Notes: generated from the letters alone by a model not told the origin. A DNA stretch of 64,000 nucleotides from G965197005 sp965197005 (GCA_965197005.1 OZ239982.1:2418001-2482000), one strand, 5' to 3'; shown: positions 7,512 through 16,952, counted from the first letter of the stretch. Made by a program: numbers and translations.

Positions 7512-8720
7512 ATGTCGCAAGCCTATTTCACTCAGCTAACGCAAACGCTACAGCAAGACCTAATACATTATCCCGTTTTGTTAATTGATAAAAATCGACT
7601 TGATCACAATATTGCCCAACTCAAACAAGCCCTAGCAAATAAAATGGCATATCGGATTGTAGCAAAATCCTTACCCTGCATTCCTTTGCTGAAATACATT
7701 AGCGAGCAAACTGGCAGCCTGCGCTTTATGAGCTTTCATGCGCCTTTTATCAAGCACCTAATCAGTCATATTCCTAATGCAGATATATTATTAGGCAAGC
7801 CTATGCCAATTGCCGCTGTGAAACATTTTTATACTTGGCACAAAACCCAAACCCAGCCATCTTTTGCCCCTGAAAAACAGCTACAGTGGTTAGTCGATAG
7901 TCTACCAAGGCTTGAGCAGTATCGTGCATTTGCCACAGAACACAAACTTACTTTGCGTATTAATTTGGAAATTGATGTGGGCTTACATCGTGGTGGCTTT
8001 GCACAATCAGAGACCTTTAAACAGACTTTAAACCTAATACAGAAAAGTGAATATTTACAGCTATCTGGCTTAATGGGCTATGAACCACACATTGTTAAAA
8101 TTCCAAGCATAATAGGGGGTGCCGATAAAGCCTTTAAACAGGCACAAGACACATACCAGCAACGGATTAATGAAATTAACGCCATTTTTGGTAGCGAACA
8201 TGCACAAAGCCTATGTTTAAATACAGGTGGTAGCATGACCTATCCTTTATACAGCAAGCCCAATGTATGCAATGAAGTTTCAACCGCCTCCGCACTGGTC
8301 ATGCCAACCGATTTTGATGTAACAACTTTAAACCAGCATGAAAAAGCCTTGTTTATTGCCGCCCCTGTTTTAAAAGAGGTCGATAAACCTGAGCTACCCA
8401 TGGCAAAAGGCATTTCTACACTATTGCGTGCGCTGGGCATATTCAAACCTAAAGCAGTGTTCATTTATGGTGGTCGCTGGTTAGCAAGTCCTTATTATCC
8501 ACCTGCTGCCAAGCTATCTAAGGTGCTGGTTCCTTCATCAAACCAAGAAATGTACGAACTGCCTGATGATGTTAACCTTAAAGCTGATGATTTCTTATTT
8601 TTTAGACCCTCGCAAAGTGAGGCAGTATTGTTACAATTTGGCAATATTGCACTGTATAATCAGGGCAAAATAGAACACTGGTGGCCTGTATTTGATTACG
8701 CCACTGAAAGCTATCATTAA
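7512..8720 (+). CDS. PLP-dependent alanine racemase-fold protein (D-threonine aldolase/DSD1-like)
   Basis: About 402 residues. The N-terminal half is an alanine racemase-type barrel: YPVLLIDKNRLDHNI leads to YRIVAKSLP, whose lysine (about residue 52) is the expected Schiff-base lysine for pyridoxal phosphate. LRINLEIDVGLHRGGF and TGGSMTYPLY are later barrel segments. The C-terminal part resembles the D-serine dehydratase/D-threonine aldolase group (HNxDxx-like metal site not clearly visible; the end reads GKIEHWWPVFD). It may act on D-amino acids or beta-hydroxy amino acids; the substrate is unknown. The start is the ATG at 7512 with TGGAA 6 bases before it. It precedes a membrane protein by 20 bases, probably in one operon. 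Confidence 0.7.
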   Translation: MSQAYFTQLTQTLQQDLIHYPVLLIDKNRLDHNIAQLKQALANKMAYRIVAKSLPCIPLLKYISEQTGSLRFMSFHAPFIKHLISHIPNADILLGKPMPIAAVKHFYTWHKTQTQPSFAPEKQLQWLVDSLPRLEQYRAFATEHKLTLRINLEIDVGLHRGGFAQSETFKQTLNLIQKSEYLQLSGLMGYEPHIVKIPSIIGGADKAFKQAQDTYQQRINEINAIFGSEHAQSLCLNTGGSMTYPLYSKPNVCNEVSTASALVMPTDFDVTTLNQHEKALFIAAPVLKEVDKPELPMAKGISTLLRALGIFKPKAVFIYGGRWLASPYYPPAAKLSKVLVPSSNQEMYELPDDVNLKADDFLFFRPSQSEAVLLQFGNIALYNQGKIEHWWPVFDYATESYH

Positions 8721-8740
8721 AATAACAAAAGGACATTTTT

Positions 8741-9925
8741 ATGCTTATCCTCATTATTCTTGCCTATGTGTTAATTCCTGTTTTATTAATAGTATTAGCG
8801 CAAAATATTCGCCTATTAGATAAAATTGGTGTGGTCGTGTTGGCATTTTTAGCTGGTATTTCATTTTCAGCGGTACTTGATTTACCTGCGCTGATAGGCA
8901 GTGAAGCACTGGCAGCGGTACAAAAAAACTTTTCAGAACTCTCAATTGCACTGGCATTACCGCTTTTGGTCTTTTCTGTTGATGTTAAAGCCTCACTCAA
9001 ACTCGCAGGGCCTACCATGAAATCCATGGGTTTGGCTTTATTATCGGTCTGTATTATGAGTGCGCTAGGTGCCATGCTCTTTAGCGATAAGTTAGATAAT
9101 ATCTGGCAAACCGCAGGTATGGCAGTAGGCGCATACACAGGTGGAGGACCAAATATTGCCGCCATTAAAACCGCCATCGAAGCAGACCAAGGTACTTTTA
9201 ACGATATTTTCACTTACGACTTATTGCTTTCAACCTTATTCTTATTGTTTGTGATGACACTAGGCAAACCCATTTTTAAGTTCTTTCTACCTGCTTTTGA
9301 TGCACAAAATAAAATCGATGAAAGTCATGCTCAGGCCTATGCTCATATGTCCGATGAAAGTGCAGACTCTTATAAACGTTTAGTTGCAATTAATGGCATA
9401 GGCAGAACCCTATTAGCCATGATATTTTCTCTCATCGCAGTGGGTTCTGCAGTTGCGTTGGCAAAGTTATTGCCACAACAAATGCAATCAGCAGGAACCA
9501 TTATTTTAATTACCACCTTAGGAGTCGCATTTTCATTTATTCCTTTTGTGCGTGCCATTAAAAACAGCTTCCAATTAGGCATGTTTTTAATTTTGGTTTT
9601 CTGCTTTAGTGCAGGCAGTATGGCGGATACCAGTATTTTTACCGACTTAAATGTTAATTTGTTTTTATATATTGGCCTAATCCTAATTGGCTCTTTAATT
9701 TTACAGGCCATTTTATGCCGTATATTTAACATTGATGTGGATACTTTTTTAATTACCTCCACCGCTGCGATTATGTCTGTACCTTTTATTCCTGTGGTTG
9801 CCAGTGCAATTAAAAACAAAGCGGTGCTTATTCCTGGATTTGCAGTTGCCATTTTAGGCTATATGATTGGTAATTATTTAGGTATTGCAATGGCATATGT
9901 AACACAATGGCTATTGTTACAATAA
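8741..9925 (+). CDS. DUF819 (YjcL-like) membrane protein
   Basis: A 394-residue integral membrane protein with about ten to twelve hydrophobic helices. It carries DUF819/YjcL-type features: LPLLVFSVDVKASLKL in the first third, the glycine-rich re-entrant-looking GAYTGGGPNIAAI (about residue 128-140), and a repeat-like second half ending in TAAIMSVPFIPVVASAIKNKAVLIPGFAVAILGYMIGNYLG split by the membrane. The family is uncharacterised but looks like a secondary transporter with two inverted halves. AAAGGACA stands before the ATG. The neighbour upstream is a PLP enzyme, so the substrate could be an amino acid; this is inference. Confidence 0.75.
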   Translation: MLILIILAYVLIPVLLIVLAQNIRLLDKIGVVVLAFLAGISFSAVLDLPALIGSEALAAVQKNFSELSIALALPLLVFSVDVKASLKLAGPTMKSMGLALLSVCIMSALGAMLFSDKLDNIWQTAGMAVGAYTGGGPNIAAIKTAIEADQGTFNDIFTYDLLLSTLFLLFVMTLGKPIFKFFLPAFDAQNKIDESHAQAYAHMSDESADSYKRLVAINGIGRTLLAMIFSLIAVGSAVALAKLLPQQMQSAGTIILITTLGVAFSFIPFVRAIKNSFQLGMFLILVFCFSAGSMADTSIFTDLNVNLFLYIGLILIGSLILQAILCRIFNIDVDTFLITSTAAIMSVPFIPVVASAIKNKAVLIPGFAVAILGYMIGNYLGIAMAYVTQWLLLQ

Positions 9926-9976
9926 ATAATAACTGCTAGAGTTAATAGGCTTGTAAAAATTACAAAAGAGGCTCTT

Positions 9977-10672
9977 ATGTTTAATCAACTTTCTATATCT
10001 ATCTGCTTGACACTATTGCTCGCTTTAAGCATACCTGCTCAGGCACAGGACGATAAATCAATTACGGATAAAATCAAATTCATTCAATCTGCATTAAATG
10101 AAGAGTCCACCCATTCATTTATATGGCAAAATGGTTGGACAACAATATATGGCATCTCCACTGCAATGGAATTGGTAGGCTGGCGTAAAGAACCTGTAGG
10201 CTCTGCCAAAAAATATGACCATGGCGTTAGCTTAATTACCTCAACAATGGCATTAGCTGGTATGTTTATGGAACCCTTAGACACCCATAATTATGCAAAA
10301 CAATTGGCTGAAATGCCCGAACAAACCCGTGATGAAAAAGCCTATAAGCTGAAAATGGCAGAAATGTATTTACAACAAAGTGCAGACAGAGAACGCCTAG
10401 AGCGCAGTTGGGAGCCTCAAATTAGCTCTTTAATTGTCAGTGCCCTTGCAGGTGCTGCTATTGCTTTTGATGACAATCGCAAAAAAGACGGCTTAATTGC
10501 CTTTGCCAGCAGTATGATTTGGACAGAAATTAAAGTCTTTACCACTCCTAATAATCTTAACGACAGCCTAGCGCAGTATCGCAGCAACTTAATTAGTAAA
10601 CGCTACCAAAATCAACGGTACTGGCAACTATCTGGTCGTGGGACAAGCCTCAATTTGAGTTATCATTTTTAA
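9977..10672 (+). CDS. Secreted protein, first of a tandem paralogue pair
   Basis: A 231-residue protein I cannot name. It has a clear signal peptide (hydrophobic stretch ending IPAQAQ, cleavage near residue 24), then shared blocks with the next gene: THSFIWQNGW, PVGSAKKYD, a hydrophobic segment after ITST, YKLKMAEMY, AIAFDDNRKKDGL, and a C terminus LNLSYHF. The last residue is phenylalanine preceded by alternating hydrophobics, as in outer-membrane strands, but the rest looks helical with two or three weakly hydrophobic segments. So it is periplasmic or envelope-associated. AAAAGAGG precedes the ATG. The second copy begins 19 bases later. Confidence 0.7.
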   Translation: MFNQLSISICLTLLLALSIPAQAQDDKSITDKIKFIQSALNEESTHSFIWQNGWTTIYGISTAMELVGWRKEPVGSAKKYDHGVSLITSTMALAGMFMEPLDTHNYAKQLAEMPEQTRDEKAYKLKMAEMYLQQSADRERLERSWEPQISSLIVSALAGAAIAFDDNRKKDGLIAFASSMIWTEIKVFTTPNNLNDSLAQYRSNLISKRYQNQRYWQLSGRGTSLNLSYHF

Positions 10673-10691
10673 GATGAAAAAAAGTTAATTT

Positions 10692-11387
10692 ATGCCTGCT
10701 AAGGTCACTTTGTACCTATGCTTTATAATTGGTTGTGCCCTTAGCTTGCAAACAAAAGCACAAGAGATGACGCTGATTGATAAAAAAATTAATTTCATTC
10801 AGCAATCTTTAGATAATGAGGCAACACACTCATTTTTATGGCAAAACGGCTGGACAATCCTGCGTATTTTTACCGCCACCAGAGCCATTAACAACTGGAA
10901 CAATGCACCAGTTGGGTCTGCAAAAAAATATGATAATGGCATAAGGTCTATTACCTCAACATTAGGGGTCATAGGTATGTTTAGCAATCCACTACGTACA
11001 AATAAAAGTGCATTTTTATTGAGAAATTTACCTGCCAAAACAGATGCAGAAAAACAATACAAACTTAAAATGGCAGAAAAATGGTTTGCAGAAAATGCCG
11101 CCCAAGAGCAATTTAGACATAGTTGGACTCCACGTATCAGAACTTTTATAGTGGTCTCTCTATCCAGCTCTGCCATTGCTTTTGATGATAACCGCCCTAA
11201 AGATGGACTGCTTTTCTTTGTGACTGGTATCTTAGGGTCACAATTAAAAGTATTTAGCTCGCCTAGCGGTTTACAAGAGTCCTTTGAAAAATACCAACAT
11301 AATGACTTTAGCAAAGTATATAAAGCACCCAGTTATTGGCAGCTCAGCACATTAGGCACTGGATTAAGTCTCAGCTATCATTTTTAG
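10692..11387 (+). CDS. Secreted protein, second of a tandem paralogue pair
   Basis: Same length as its upstream paralogue (231 residues) and alike along its whole length, though diverged by about half. The signal peptide ends near LQTKAQ. Shared blocks: THSFLWQNGW, PVGSAKKYDNG, ITSTLGVIGMF, YKLKMAEKW, AIAFDDNRPKDGL, and the C-terminal LSLSYHF. The strict conservation of FDDNR and of the aromatic C terminus suggests a shared fold and place in the envelope. Function unknown. The pair probably forms one transcript from the promoter before 9977. Confidence 0.7.
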   Translation: MPAKVTLYLCFIIGCALSLQTKAQEMTLIDKKINFIQQSLDNEATHSFLWQNGWTILRIFTATRAINNWNNAPVGSAKKYDNGIRSITSTLGVIGMFSNPLRTNKSAFLLRNLPAKTDAEKQYKLKMAEKWFAENAAQEQFRHSWTPRIRTFIVVSLSSSAIAFDDNRPKDGLLFFVTGILGSQLKVFSSPSGLQESFEKYQHNDFSKVYKAPSYWQLSTLGTGLSLSYHF

Positions 11388-11433
11388 TTTACATATAAGC
11401 AAAAAATCGACGTTTATTAATAAAAAACCAACG

Positions 11434-11467
11434 CAAATACAGTAGCCTCATTAGACCGCTGTATTTG
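11434..11467 (-). terminator. Terminator shared by PhnA-like gene and the opposing pair
   Basis: A 9-bp perfect inverted repeat CAAATACAG / CTGTATTTG lies between two convergent genes. Read on the minus strand it is followed by GCGTTGGTTTTTT, so it works best for the PhnA-like gene; on the plus strand the tail is weaker. Confidence 0.65.
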
Positions 11468-11472
11468 TATAC

Positions 11473-12039
11473 CTAGTTCTTTTTCACATAAGCACTGATA
11501 ATCACAATCCGCTGACCATTAACCCGTCCTTCAATATGTTCAGGGTTATCGGTTAGGCTGATGCCTCTTACAGCAGTGCCTCGTTTGGCGGTAAAATTAG
11601 CCCCTTTTACATCTAAGTCTTTAATTAAAGTCACATTATCACCTGCACTTAATAGTGCGCCATTGGCATCAACGGTGGGCTCTTTATTTTCTTCTTGCAG
11701 AGCAAGGTTTAACCATTTTTGCTGTGCTTCTTCTAAATACAGCATTTCTAACAGCTCTTGCGCCCAAGTCTCTTGATTTAGACGATTAAGCATAATCGCC
11801 GCCATCACTTGCACGGGTGCGATGGCAGACCACATGCTGTCGTTTAAACAACGCCAGTGGTTTACGTCGCTTATTTGTTTCTGACTAATATCCTTAAAAC
11901 AAATATCACAACAGTTAATTGCGGTGTCTAAACTGGGTTCTGAATTAGGTGGAACAACATAAATTTGCTCACTATTAGGGGCAGAGCACAGCTCACATTG
12001 TTGCTGGCTACGTTCATTAAGTGCTGCTTGTATACTCAT
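11473..12039 (-). CDS. PhnA-domain protein
   Basis: A 188-residue protein with two parts. The N-terminal half has a zinc-ribbon-like pair of CxxC motifs (CELC near residue 15, CDIC near 44). The C-terminal 70 residues form the PhnA (YjdM) domain: DANGALLSAGDNVTLIKDL, then KRGTAVRGI and a final VNGQRIVII. Despite the name, PhnA proteins are not shown to take part in phosphonate breakdown and their role is unknown. It is longer than E. coli YjdM (about 110), which has only the ribbon and the end domain. It follows glmM by 27 bases on the opposite side of no promoter that I can see, reading divergently from nothing: glmM is upstream on the same strand. Confidence 0.8.
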   Translation of the reverse strand: MSIQAALNERSQQQCELCSAPNSEQIYVVPPNSEPSLDTAINCCDICFKDISQKQISDVNHWRCLNDSMWSAIAPVQVMAAIMLNRLNQETWAQELLEMLYLEEAQQKWLNLALQEENKEPTVDANGALLSAGDNVTLIKDLDVKGANFTAKRGTAVRGISLTDNPEHIEGRVNGQRIVIISAYVKKN

Positions 12040-12065
12040 ATTTTTCTTCCTTTAGGTTGATACTA

Positions 12066-13400
12066 TTAACTTAATTCTTGGGCAACAATCTGTGCTAATT
12101 GCTCGGCAACATTTTGTGCCATATCCTGTTTATTGGCTTCCACCATCACACGCACAACTGGCTCTGTACCTGATGGACGCAATAAAATACGTCCTTGCTC
12201 GCCCAGTTTTTTCTCACCCTGTTGTATGCCTTGTTGTATGGCAACATTATCAGCAAGGTTCACTTTTTTATGGCGTTTAACATTAATCATTACTTGTGGC
12301 ATTTTTTGCATACTGCGCTGCCATTGGTGCAAACTCTTGCCACTTTCTGTTAGGGCTTTTAAAACCTGCAATGCAGCAATAATACCATCACCTGTAGAAT
12401 GTTCATTTAAACATAGAATATGCCCTGAACTTTCGCCGCCATAGCTCCAGTTTTCTTGACTAAGCAGTTGCATCACATAGCGGTCGCCAACTTGACTGCG
12501 TTTAAAGTCAATGCCTTGTTGTTTTAGCTTCAGCTCTAAATTTAAGTTGCTCATTAGCGTACCAACCACACCGCCTGCTAATTTGCCAGACTGTTTGGCA
12601 TGACTGGCAATGATGTATAGCAGTTGGTCTCCATCAACGAGTTCGCCTTGATGATCAACCATCATCACACGATCGCCGTCCCCATCAAAGGCAATGCCTA
12701 AATCTGCTTGCTGTTGTAGCACTGTTTTTTGTAATAATTCTGGTTCAGTTGAGCCTACGTTTTGATTGATATTTAAGCCATCTGGTTGATTGCCTATAAC
12801 ACTGATGTTTGCGCCTAATTCAGTAAATACAGCAGGGGCAATTTGATAGGTTGCACCATGGGCGCAATCTAGTACGATTTTTAATCCTTGCAGATTAAGA
12901 TGATTAATGCTGCCTTTACAAAATTCGATATAGCGAGAGGAGGCATCATCAATGCGTTTCGCCTTACCTAACTCACTGGAATCCACACAAACAATATCTT
13001 GCTTTAGGTACATTTCTATTTCTTGTTCGGTACTGTCTGGTAATTTAGTACCGTCATGGGCAAAAAATTTAATGCCATTATCATAATAAGGATTGTGCGA
13101 AGCACTAATCACAATCCCTGCTTGCGCATGAAAAGTGCGTGTTAAATAGGCAATACCAGGGGTAGGAATAGGTCCTAACAAGCCAACGTCCATGCCTGCG
13201 GCGGACAAGCCTGCCTCTAGTGCGGACTCAAACATATAGCCTGAAATACGGGTATCTTTACCAATCAAAATACGCCCTCGTCCTTGTTTTGCAAAGACTT
13301 TACCTGCTGCCCAGCCAAGTTTCATTACAAATTCTGGGGTAATAGGCTCATGCCCAACTAAACCACGAATACCATCGGTTCCAAAATATTTTTTATTCAT
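12066..13400 (-). CDS. glmM: Phosphoglucosamine mutase
   Basis: Interconverts glucosamine 6-phosphate and glucosamine 1-phosphate for UDP-GlcNAc, peptidoglycan and LPS. It has 444 residues, the usual length. The phosphoserine loop ISASHNPYYDNGIKFF (serine near residue 100), the metal loop DGDGDRVMMVD, the sugar loop GGESSGHI, and the phosphate loop RPSGTEPVVRVM are all intact. The N terminus KKYFGTDGIRG is typical. It overlaps folP by 4 bases, continuing the rlmE-ftsH-folP-glmM order seen in enterobacteria. Confidence 0.97.
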   Translation of the reverse strand: MNKKYFGTDGIRGLVGHEPITPEFVMKLGWAAGKVFAKQGRGRILIGKDTRISGYMFESALEAGLSAAGMDVGLLGPIPTPGIAYLTRTFHAQAGIVISASHNPYYDNGIKFFAHDGTKLPDSTEQEIEMYLKQDIVCVDSSELGKAKRIDDASSRYIEFCKGSINHLNLQGLKIVLDCAHGATYQIAPAVFTELGANISVIGNQPDGLNINQNVGSTEPELLQKTVLQQQADLGIAFDGDGDRVMMVDHQGELVDGDQLLYIIASHAKQSGKLAGGVVGTLMSNLNLELKLKQQGIDFKRSQVGDRYVMQLLSQENWSYGGESSGHILCLNEHSTGDGIIAALQVLKALTESGKSLHQWQRSMQKMPQVMINVKRHKKVNLADNVAIQQGIQQGEKKLGEQGRILLRPSGTEPVVRVMVEANKQDMAQNVAEQLAQIVAQELS

Positions 13401-14230
13401 ATTTGTCCTTCTTTTATACTCATATTAAAAATGTCTAAGGCTTGCTTAGTGGCTTTAACATCATGCACACGCACAATATTAGCCCCTTTGCTAACGGCTA
13501 ATAATGCGGCAGCCACGCTACCTATCAGGCGTTCATTTACTGGCACATCTAAGACCGCACCTAACATACTTTTACGAGATAAGCCTACTAAAATAGGGCA
13601 GTTAAGCTCTGAAAAACGAGCCAGTTGATTAAGTAATTGATAATTATGTTGCACTGTTTTACCAAAGCCAAAGCCAGGGTCTATCAGCAACTTATTTGGC
13701 GCAATGCCCGCTTGGGTTGCCTGCGAAATTTGCTGATGAAAAAACGCCAACAGTTCATCAACAATATTGTGGTACTGAGGTTGATTTTGCATACTTTGAG
13801 GCTCGCCTTGCATGTGCATTAAGCATACAGGCAAGCCTGTTTGTGCTGCTGCCTCAAGCGCACCTTCACGGCTTAATGCACGCACATCGTTAAGCATATC
13901 TGCACCTTGCGCACTTGCTAAACGCATCAACTCAGGACTGCTGGTATCAATGGAAACCAGCGCATCAAATTCTTGTTTAATGCGCTCAAGTACGGGCATA
14001 ACACGATTAATTTCTTCTTCTTGACTGACTTTTTTAGCATTAGGGCGTGTGGATTCCCCACCAATATCAATGATGTCAGCACCCTGTTCAAGCATGTTTG
14101 CAACCTGCGTCAGTGCATTATCTATATGTTGATAACGTCCTCCATCTGAAAAAGAATCAGGGGTCACATTTAAAATCCCCATAATTAAAGGACGAGTTAA
14201 ATCAAAGGGGAATGGATTGTTCTCTAACAT
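13397..14230 (-). CDS. folP: Dihydropteroate synthase
   Basis: Condenses p-aminobenzoate with dihydropterin pyrophosphate in folate synthesis; the sulfonamide target. It has 277 residues. The pterin-binding motifs are present: MGILNVTPDSFSDGG at residues 18-32, DIIDIGGESTRPNA, LLIDPGFGFGKT, and VGLSRKSMLG, with RVHDV near the end. Its start follows the ftsH terminator by about 20 bases, and its last bases overlap the glmM start (ATGA-like coupling). Confidence 0.96.
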   Translation of the reverse strand: MLENNPFPFDLTRPLIMGILNVTPDSFSDGGRYQHIDNALTQVANMLEQGADIIDIGGESTRPNAKKVSQEEEINRVMPVLERIKQEFDALVSIDTSSPELMRLASAQGADMLNDVRALSREGALEAAAQTGLPVCLMHMQGEPQSMQNQPQYHNIVDELLAFFHQQISQATQAGIAPNKLLIDPGFGFGKTVQHNYQLLNQLARFSELNCPILVGLSRKSMLGAVLDVPVNERLIGSVAAALLAVSKGANIVRVHDVKATKQALDIFNMSIKEGQI

Positions 14231-14251
14231 AAGCTATCTTATAAATCGCAA

Positions 14252-14275
14252 AAAGCAGCCTAAAAGGGCTGCTTT
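14252..14275 (-). terminator. Terminator between ftsH and folP
   Basis: A 9-bp perfect stem AAAGCAGCC / GGCTGCTTT with a 6-base loop, followed on the minus strand by TTGCG within a T-rich stretch. It lies 28 bases after the ftsH stop and should end or reduce the rlmE-ftsH transcript before folP. Confidence 0.75.
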
Positions 14276-14302
14276 ATTAAAAACGAACATACTCTATAAT
14301 GC

Positions 14303-16240
14303 CTAATCGTTAGCAACAGGATTGGAGTCGCCCTCTTTTATTTCAGGCGTTTCATCTTTTGCCATATCTTTGGCAGCTTTGGTATCAGTTTGACCCGATG
14401 CGGCATTATCATCATTGTTATCGTCCCAAGATTTAGGTGGACGAGGCTGCTTACCTTGCATAATATCTTCAATTTGCTCTGCATCAATGGTTTCATATTC
14501 CATTAGTGCGTCTTTCATCAACTCTAAGGTATCTCGATTTTCATGTAAGATATCACTGGCTCTTTGGTAGCAACTATCAATTAAGGCTTTAACTTCTGCA
14601 TCAATCAGCTGTGCTGTCTCGTTTGACAAGTGCGATAGTTGACCGCCAGCACCAGCACCAAGATAATTATTTTGGTCTTCTTCACTATAAAGCTGTGGCC
14701 CTAGTTTTTCTGATAAACCCCATTTAGTAACATAATTTCTTGCCATTTCAGTGGCTCGTTCAATGTCATTTGATGCGCCAGTGGTCACACCATCTTTACC
14801 TAGGGTCATTTCTTCTGCAATACGTCCACCATATAAAGAGCAAATACTGCTTTCAATACCACGTTTGCTCATGGAATAACGGTCTTCTTCTGGCAAATAC
14901 ATGGTAACCCCAAGGGCACGTCCACGAGGAATGATAGATACTTTATATACAGGGTCATGCTCTGGTACTTTTAAGCCAACAATGGCGTGTCCAGCTTCAT
15001 GGTAGGCGGTGTTGATTTTTTCTTTTTCATTCATCACCATGGTTTTGCGTTCTGCACCCATCATAATTTTATCTTTTGCTTGTTCAAACTCTTCCATCGT
15101 TACACTAATTTTATCAGCACGAGCGGCGAATAAAGAGGCTTCATTAACGAGGTTGGCAAGGTCAGCACCAGAAAACCCTGGCGTGCCACGAGCAATTACA
15201 GAGGCGTTTACGTCCTTTTCTACAGGCACTTTTTTCATGTGTACTTTTAAAATTTGCTCACGTCCACGAATATCAGGCAAGCCGACAACCACTTGACGAT
15301 CAAAACGACCGGGTCGTAGCAAAGCAGGGTCTAACACATCAGGACGGTTGGTTGCGGCAATCACAATCACACCATCATTGACTTCAAAACCGTCCATTTC
15401 TACAAGTAACTGGTTTAGGGTTTGTTCACGCTCATCATTACCGCCACCCATGCCTACACCACGAGAACGACCGACGGCATCAATTTCATCAATAAAAATA
15501 ATACAAGGGGATTGCTTTTTAGCTTGCTCAAACATATCACGCACCCTAGAAGCACCAACACCGACAAACATTTCTACAAAATCCGAACCAGAAATAGAGA
15601 AAAAAGGCACTTCAGCTTCCCCTGCAATGGCTTTTGCTAAAAGTGTTTTACCTGTACCAGGTTGACCAACCATTAAAACGCCACGGGGAATACGCCCACC
15701 AAGGCGTTGATATTTACTGGGGTCACGCAAAAACTCAACCAACTCTTTAACATCTTCTTTAGCTTCATCGCAGCCTGCCACATCAGCAAAAGTGGTTTTA
15801 ATTTGATCTTGACTTAATAGTTTTGCCTTACTTTTTCCAAATGCCATAGGACCACCCCGTCCACCACCGCCTTGCATTTGGCGCATAAAAAATAGAAAGA
15901 CCACCACCACAATCAAAATGGGTAATGCTGCCAATAACAACTGAGAGAAAAAGCCCTGACGTTCTGGTTTTTCGCCAACCACTTCAACCTTATGCTCTAA
16001 CAAGGTATCCATCAATTTATCATCATAGGCAGGTAAAATGGTTTCAAAAGGCTGCCCACCAACACTCATGCCGCTGATAGTTTGCCCTGATATAGTGACC
16101 TTTTTAACCTGTCCTTCCTCAACCATTTTCATAAAAGCTGAGTAAGAATATTCCTGTCCACGGCCGACATTTTCTAAATTAGAAAACAACAACATAAGGA
16201 CTGCAGCAACCACTGCCCATAATATAAAATTCTTAGCCAT
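14303..16240 (-). CDS. ftsH: ATP-dependent zinc metalloprotease FtsH
   Basis: Membrane-anchored AAA+ protease that degrades misfolded membrane proteins and regulators such as sigma-32 and LpxC. It has 645 residues. Two membrane helices (about 5-22 and 100-118) flank a periplasmic domain. Then comes the AAA domain with Walker A GQPGTGKT (the family usually has GPPGTGKT), Walker B IIFIDEIDAVG, and the second region of homology RPDVLDPALLRPGRFDRQV. The zinc site HEAGH is near residue 415. The C-terminal tail is acidic and low in complexity. It follows rlmE by 71 bases that contain an inverted repeat. Confidence 0.98.
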   Translation of the reverse strand: MAKNFILWAVVAAVLMLLFSNLENVGRGQEYSYSAFMKMVEEGQVKKVTISGQTISGMSVGGQPFETILPAYDDKLMDTLLEHKVEVVGEKPERQGFFSQLLLAALPILIVVVVFLFFMRQMQGGGGRGGPMAFGKSKAKLLSQDQIKTTFADVAGCDEAKEDVKELVEFLRDPSKYQRLGGRIPRGVLMVGQPGTGKTLLAKAIAGEAEVPFFSISGSDFVEMFVGVGASRVRDMFEQAKKQSPCIIFIDEIDAVGRSRGVGMGGGNDEREQTLNQLLVEMDGFEVNDGVIVIAATNRPDVLDPALLRPGRFDRQVVVGLPDIRGREQILKVHMKKVPVEKDVNASVIARGTPGFSGADLANLVNEASLFAARADKISVTMEEFEQAKDKIMMGAERKTMVMNEKEKINTAYHEAGHAIVGLKVPEHDPVYKVSIIPRGRALGVTMYLPEEDRYSMSKRGIESSICSLYGGRIAEEMTLGKDGVTTGASNDIERATEMARNYVTKWGLSEKLGPQLYSEEDQNNYLGAGAGGQLSHLSNETAQLIDAEVKALIDSCYQRASDILHENRDTLELMKDALMEYETIDAEQIEDIMQGKQPRPPKSWDDNNDDNAASGQTDTKAAKDMAKDETPEIKEGDSNPVAND

Positions 16241-16278
16241 AGGGCTTAACCTCTTTTTTGCGAGTGTGTGTTAGGTAT

Positions 16279-16304
16279 TTGTAATGTTGTTACATACATT
16301 ACAA
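16279..16304 (-). other. Inverted repeat in the rlmE-ftsH gap
   Basis: TTGTAATGT and ACATTACAA form a 9-bp perfect inverted repeat with an 8-base loop between rlmE and ftsH. There is no T tract, so it is not a standard terminator. It could be an operator or an mRNA processing hairpin that sets the ftsH to rlmE ratio; nothing in the sequence decides between these. Confidence 0.4.
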
Positions 16305-16311
16305 GACCACC

Positions 16312-16932
16312 TTAACCTTTAAAATTTTTTGCCAATATATAAACTTCCTTCGAGCGAGCCCTAGAAGCATCTGGCTTGCGTATGACTACTTTAGCAAACA
16401 TTGGTTTAATTTGCGCCATAAATTCATCAAAGCCTGCGCCCTGAAATGCCTTAGCTAAAAAATGTCCGTTTATAGCAAGCACCTGCTGCGCCATGTCTAG
16501 TGCCAGCTCCACCAAATACATGGACTTAGGCTGATCTATAGAAACCATTCCACTTAAATTGGGGGACATATCTGAAATTACAAGGTCTACAGGACGATTT
16601 TTTATTTTTTTTAAAATTTCATCAAAGACAAACTGTTCTGTAAAGTCGCCCTGAATAAAATCGGTATTTGGCAAATTGTCCATAGGTAAGATATCAGATG
16701 CAATTAATTTACCTTGATGACCAATTTTTTCTGCCACCACCTGCGACCAACTACCAGGGGCAGCACCTAAATCAATGACCGTCATGCCCTGTTTAAACAA
16801 CTTATCTTTTTCATCAAGTTGTAACAATTTAAAACAGGCACGGCTGCGATAACCCTGCTCTTTTGCTTGGTTTACATAGTTATCATCAAAGTGTTCTTTA
16901 AGCCAACTTTCACTTGATTTTGAACGTGCCAT
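16312..16932 (-). CDS. rlmE: 23S rRNA 2'-O-ribose methyltransferase RlmE (FtsJ/RrmJ)
   Basis: Methylates U2552 of 23S rRNA on the 50S subunit, a heat-shock function in E. coli. It has 206 residues. The SAM site DLGAAPGSWSQ is near residue 55. VISDMSPNLSG carries the catalytic aspartate, and KAFQGAGFDEF carries the catalytic lysine, with a C-terminal RKPDASRARSKEVYILA that is typical of RrmJ. It stands divergent from yhbY across 68 bases, the common gammaproteobacterial arrangement. Confidence 0.96.
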   Translation of the reverse strand: MARSKSSESWLKEHFDDNYVNQAKEQGYRSRACFKLLQLDEKDKLFKQGMTVIDLGAAPGSWSQVVAEKIGHQGKLIASDILPMDNLPNTDFIQGDFTEQFVFDEILKKIKNRPVDLVISDMSPNLSGMVSIDQPKSMYLVELALDMAQQVLAINGHFLAKAFQGAGFDEFMAQIKPMFAKVVIRKPDASRARSKEVYILAKNFKG

Positions 16933-16952
16933 GAAAAAATCTCATAAATAGG

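Noticed and set aside
9370..9852. Long antisense reading (160 codons) opposite the DUF819 gene, and similar long antisense readings opposite pgk and proC
   Set aside because: They follow from codon bias of the sense genes; products have no sensible composition or ribosome sites.
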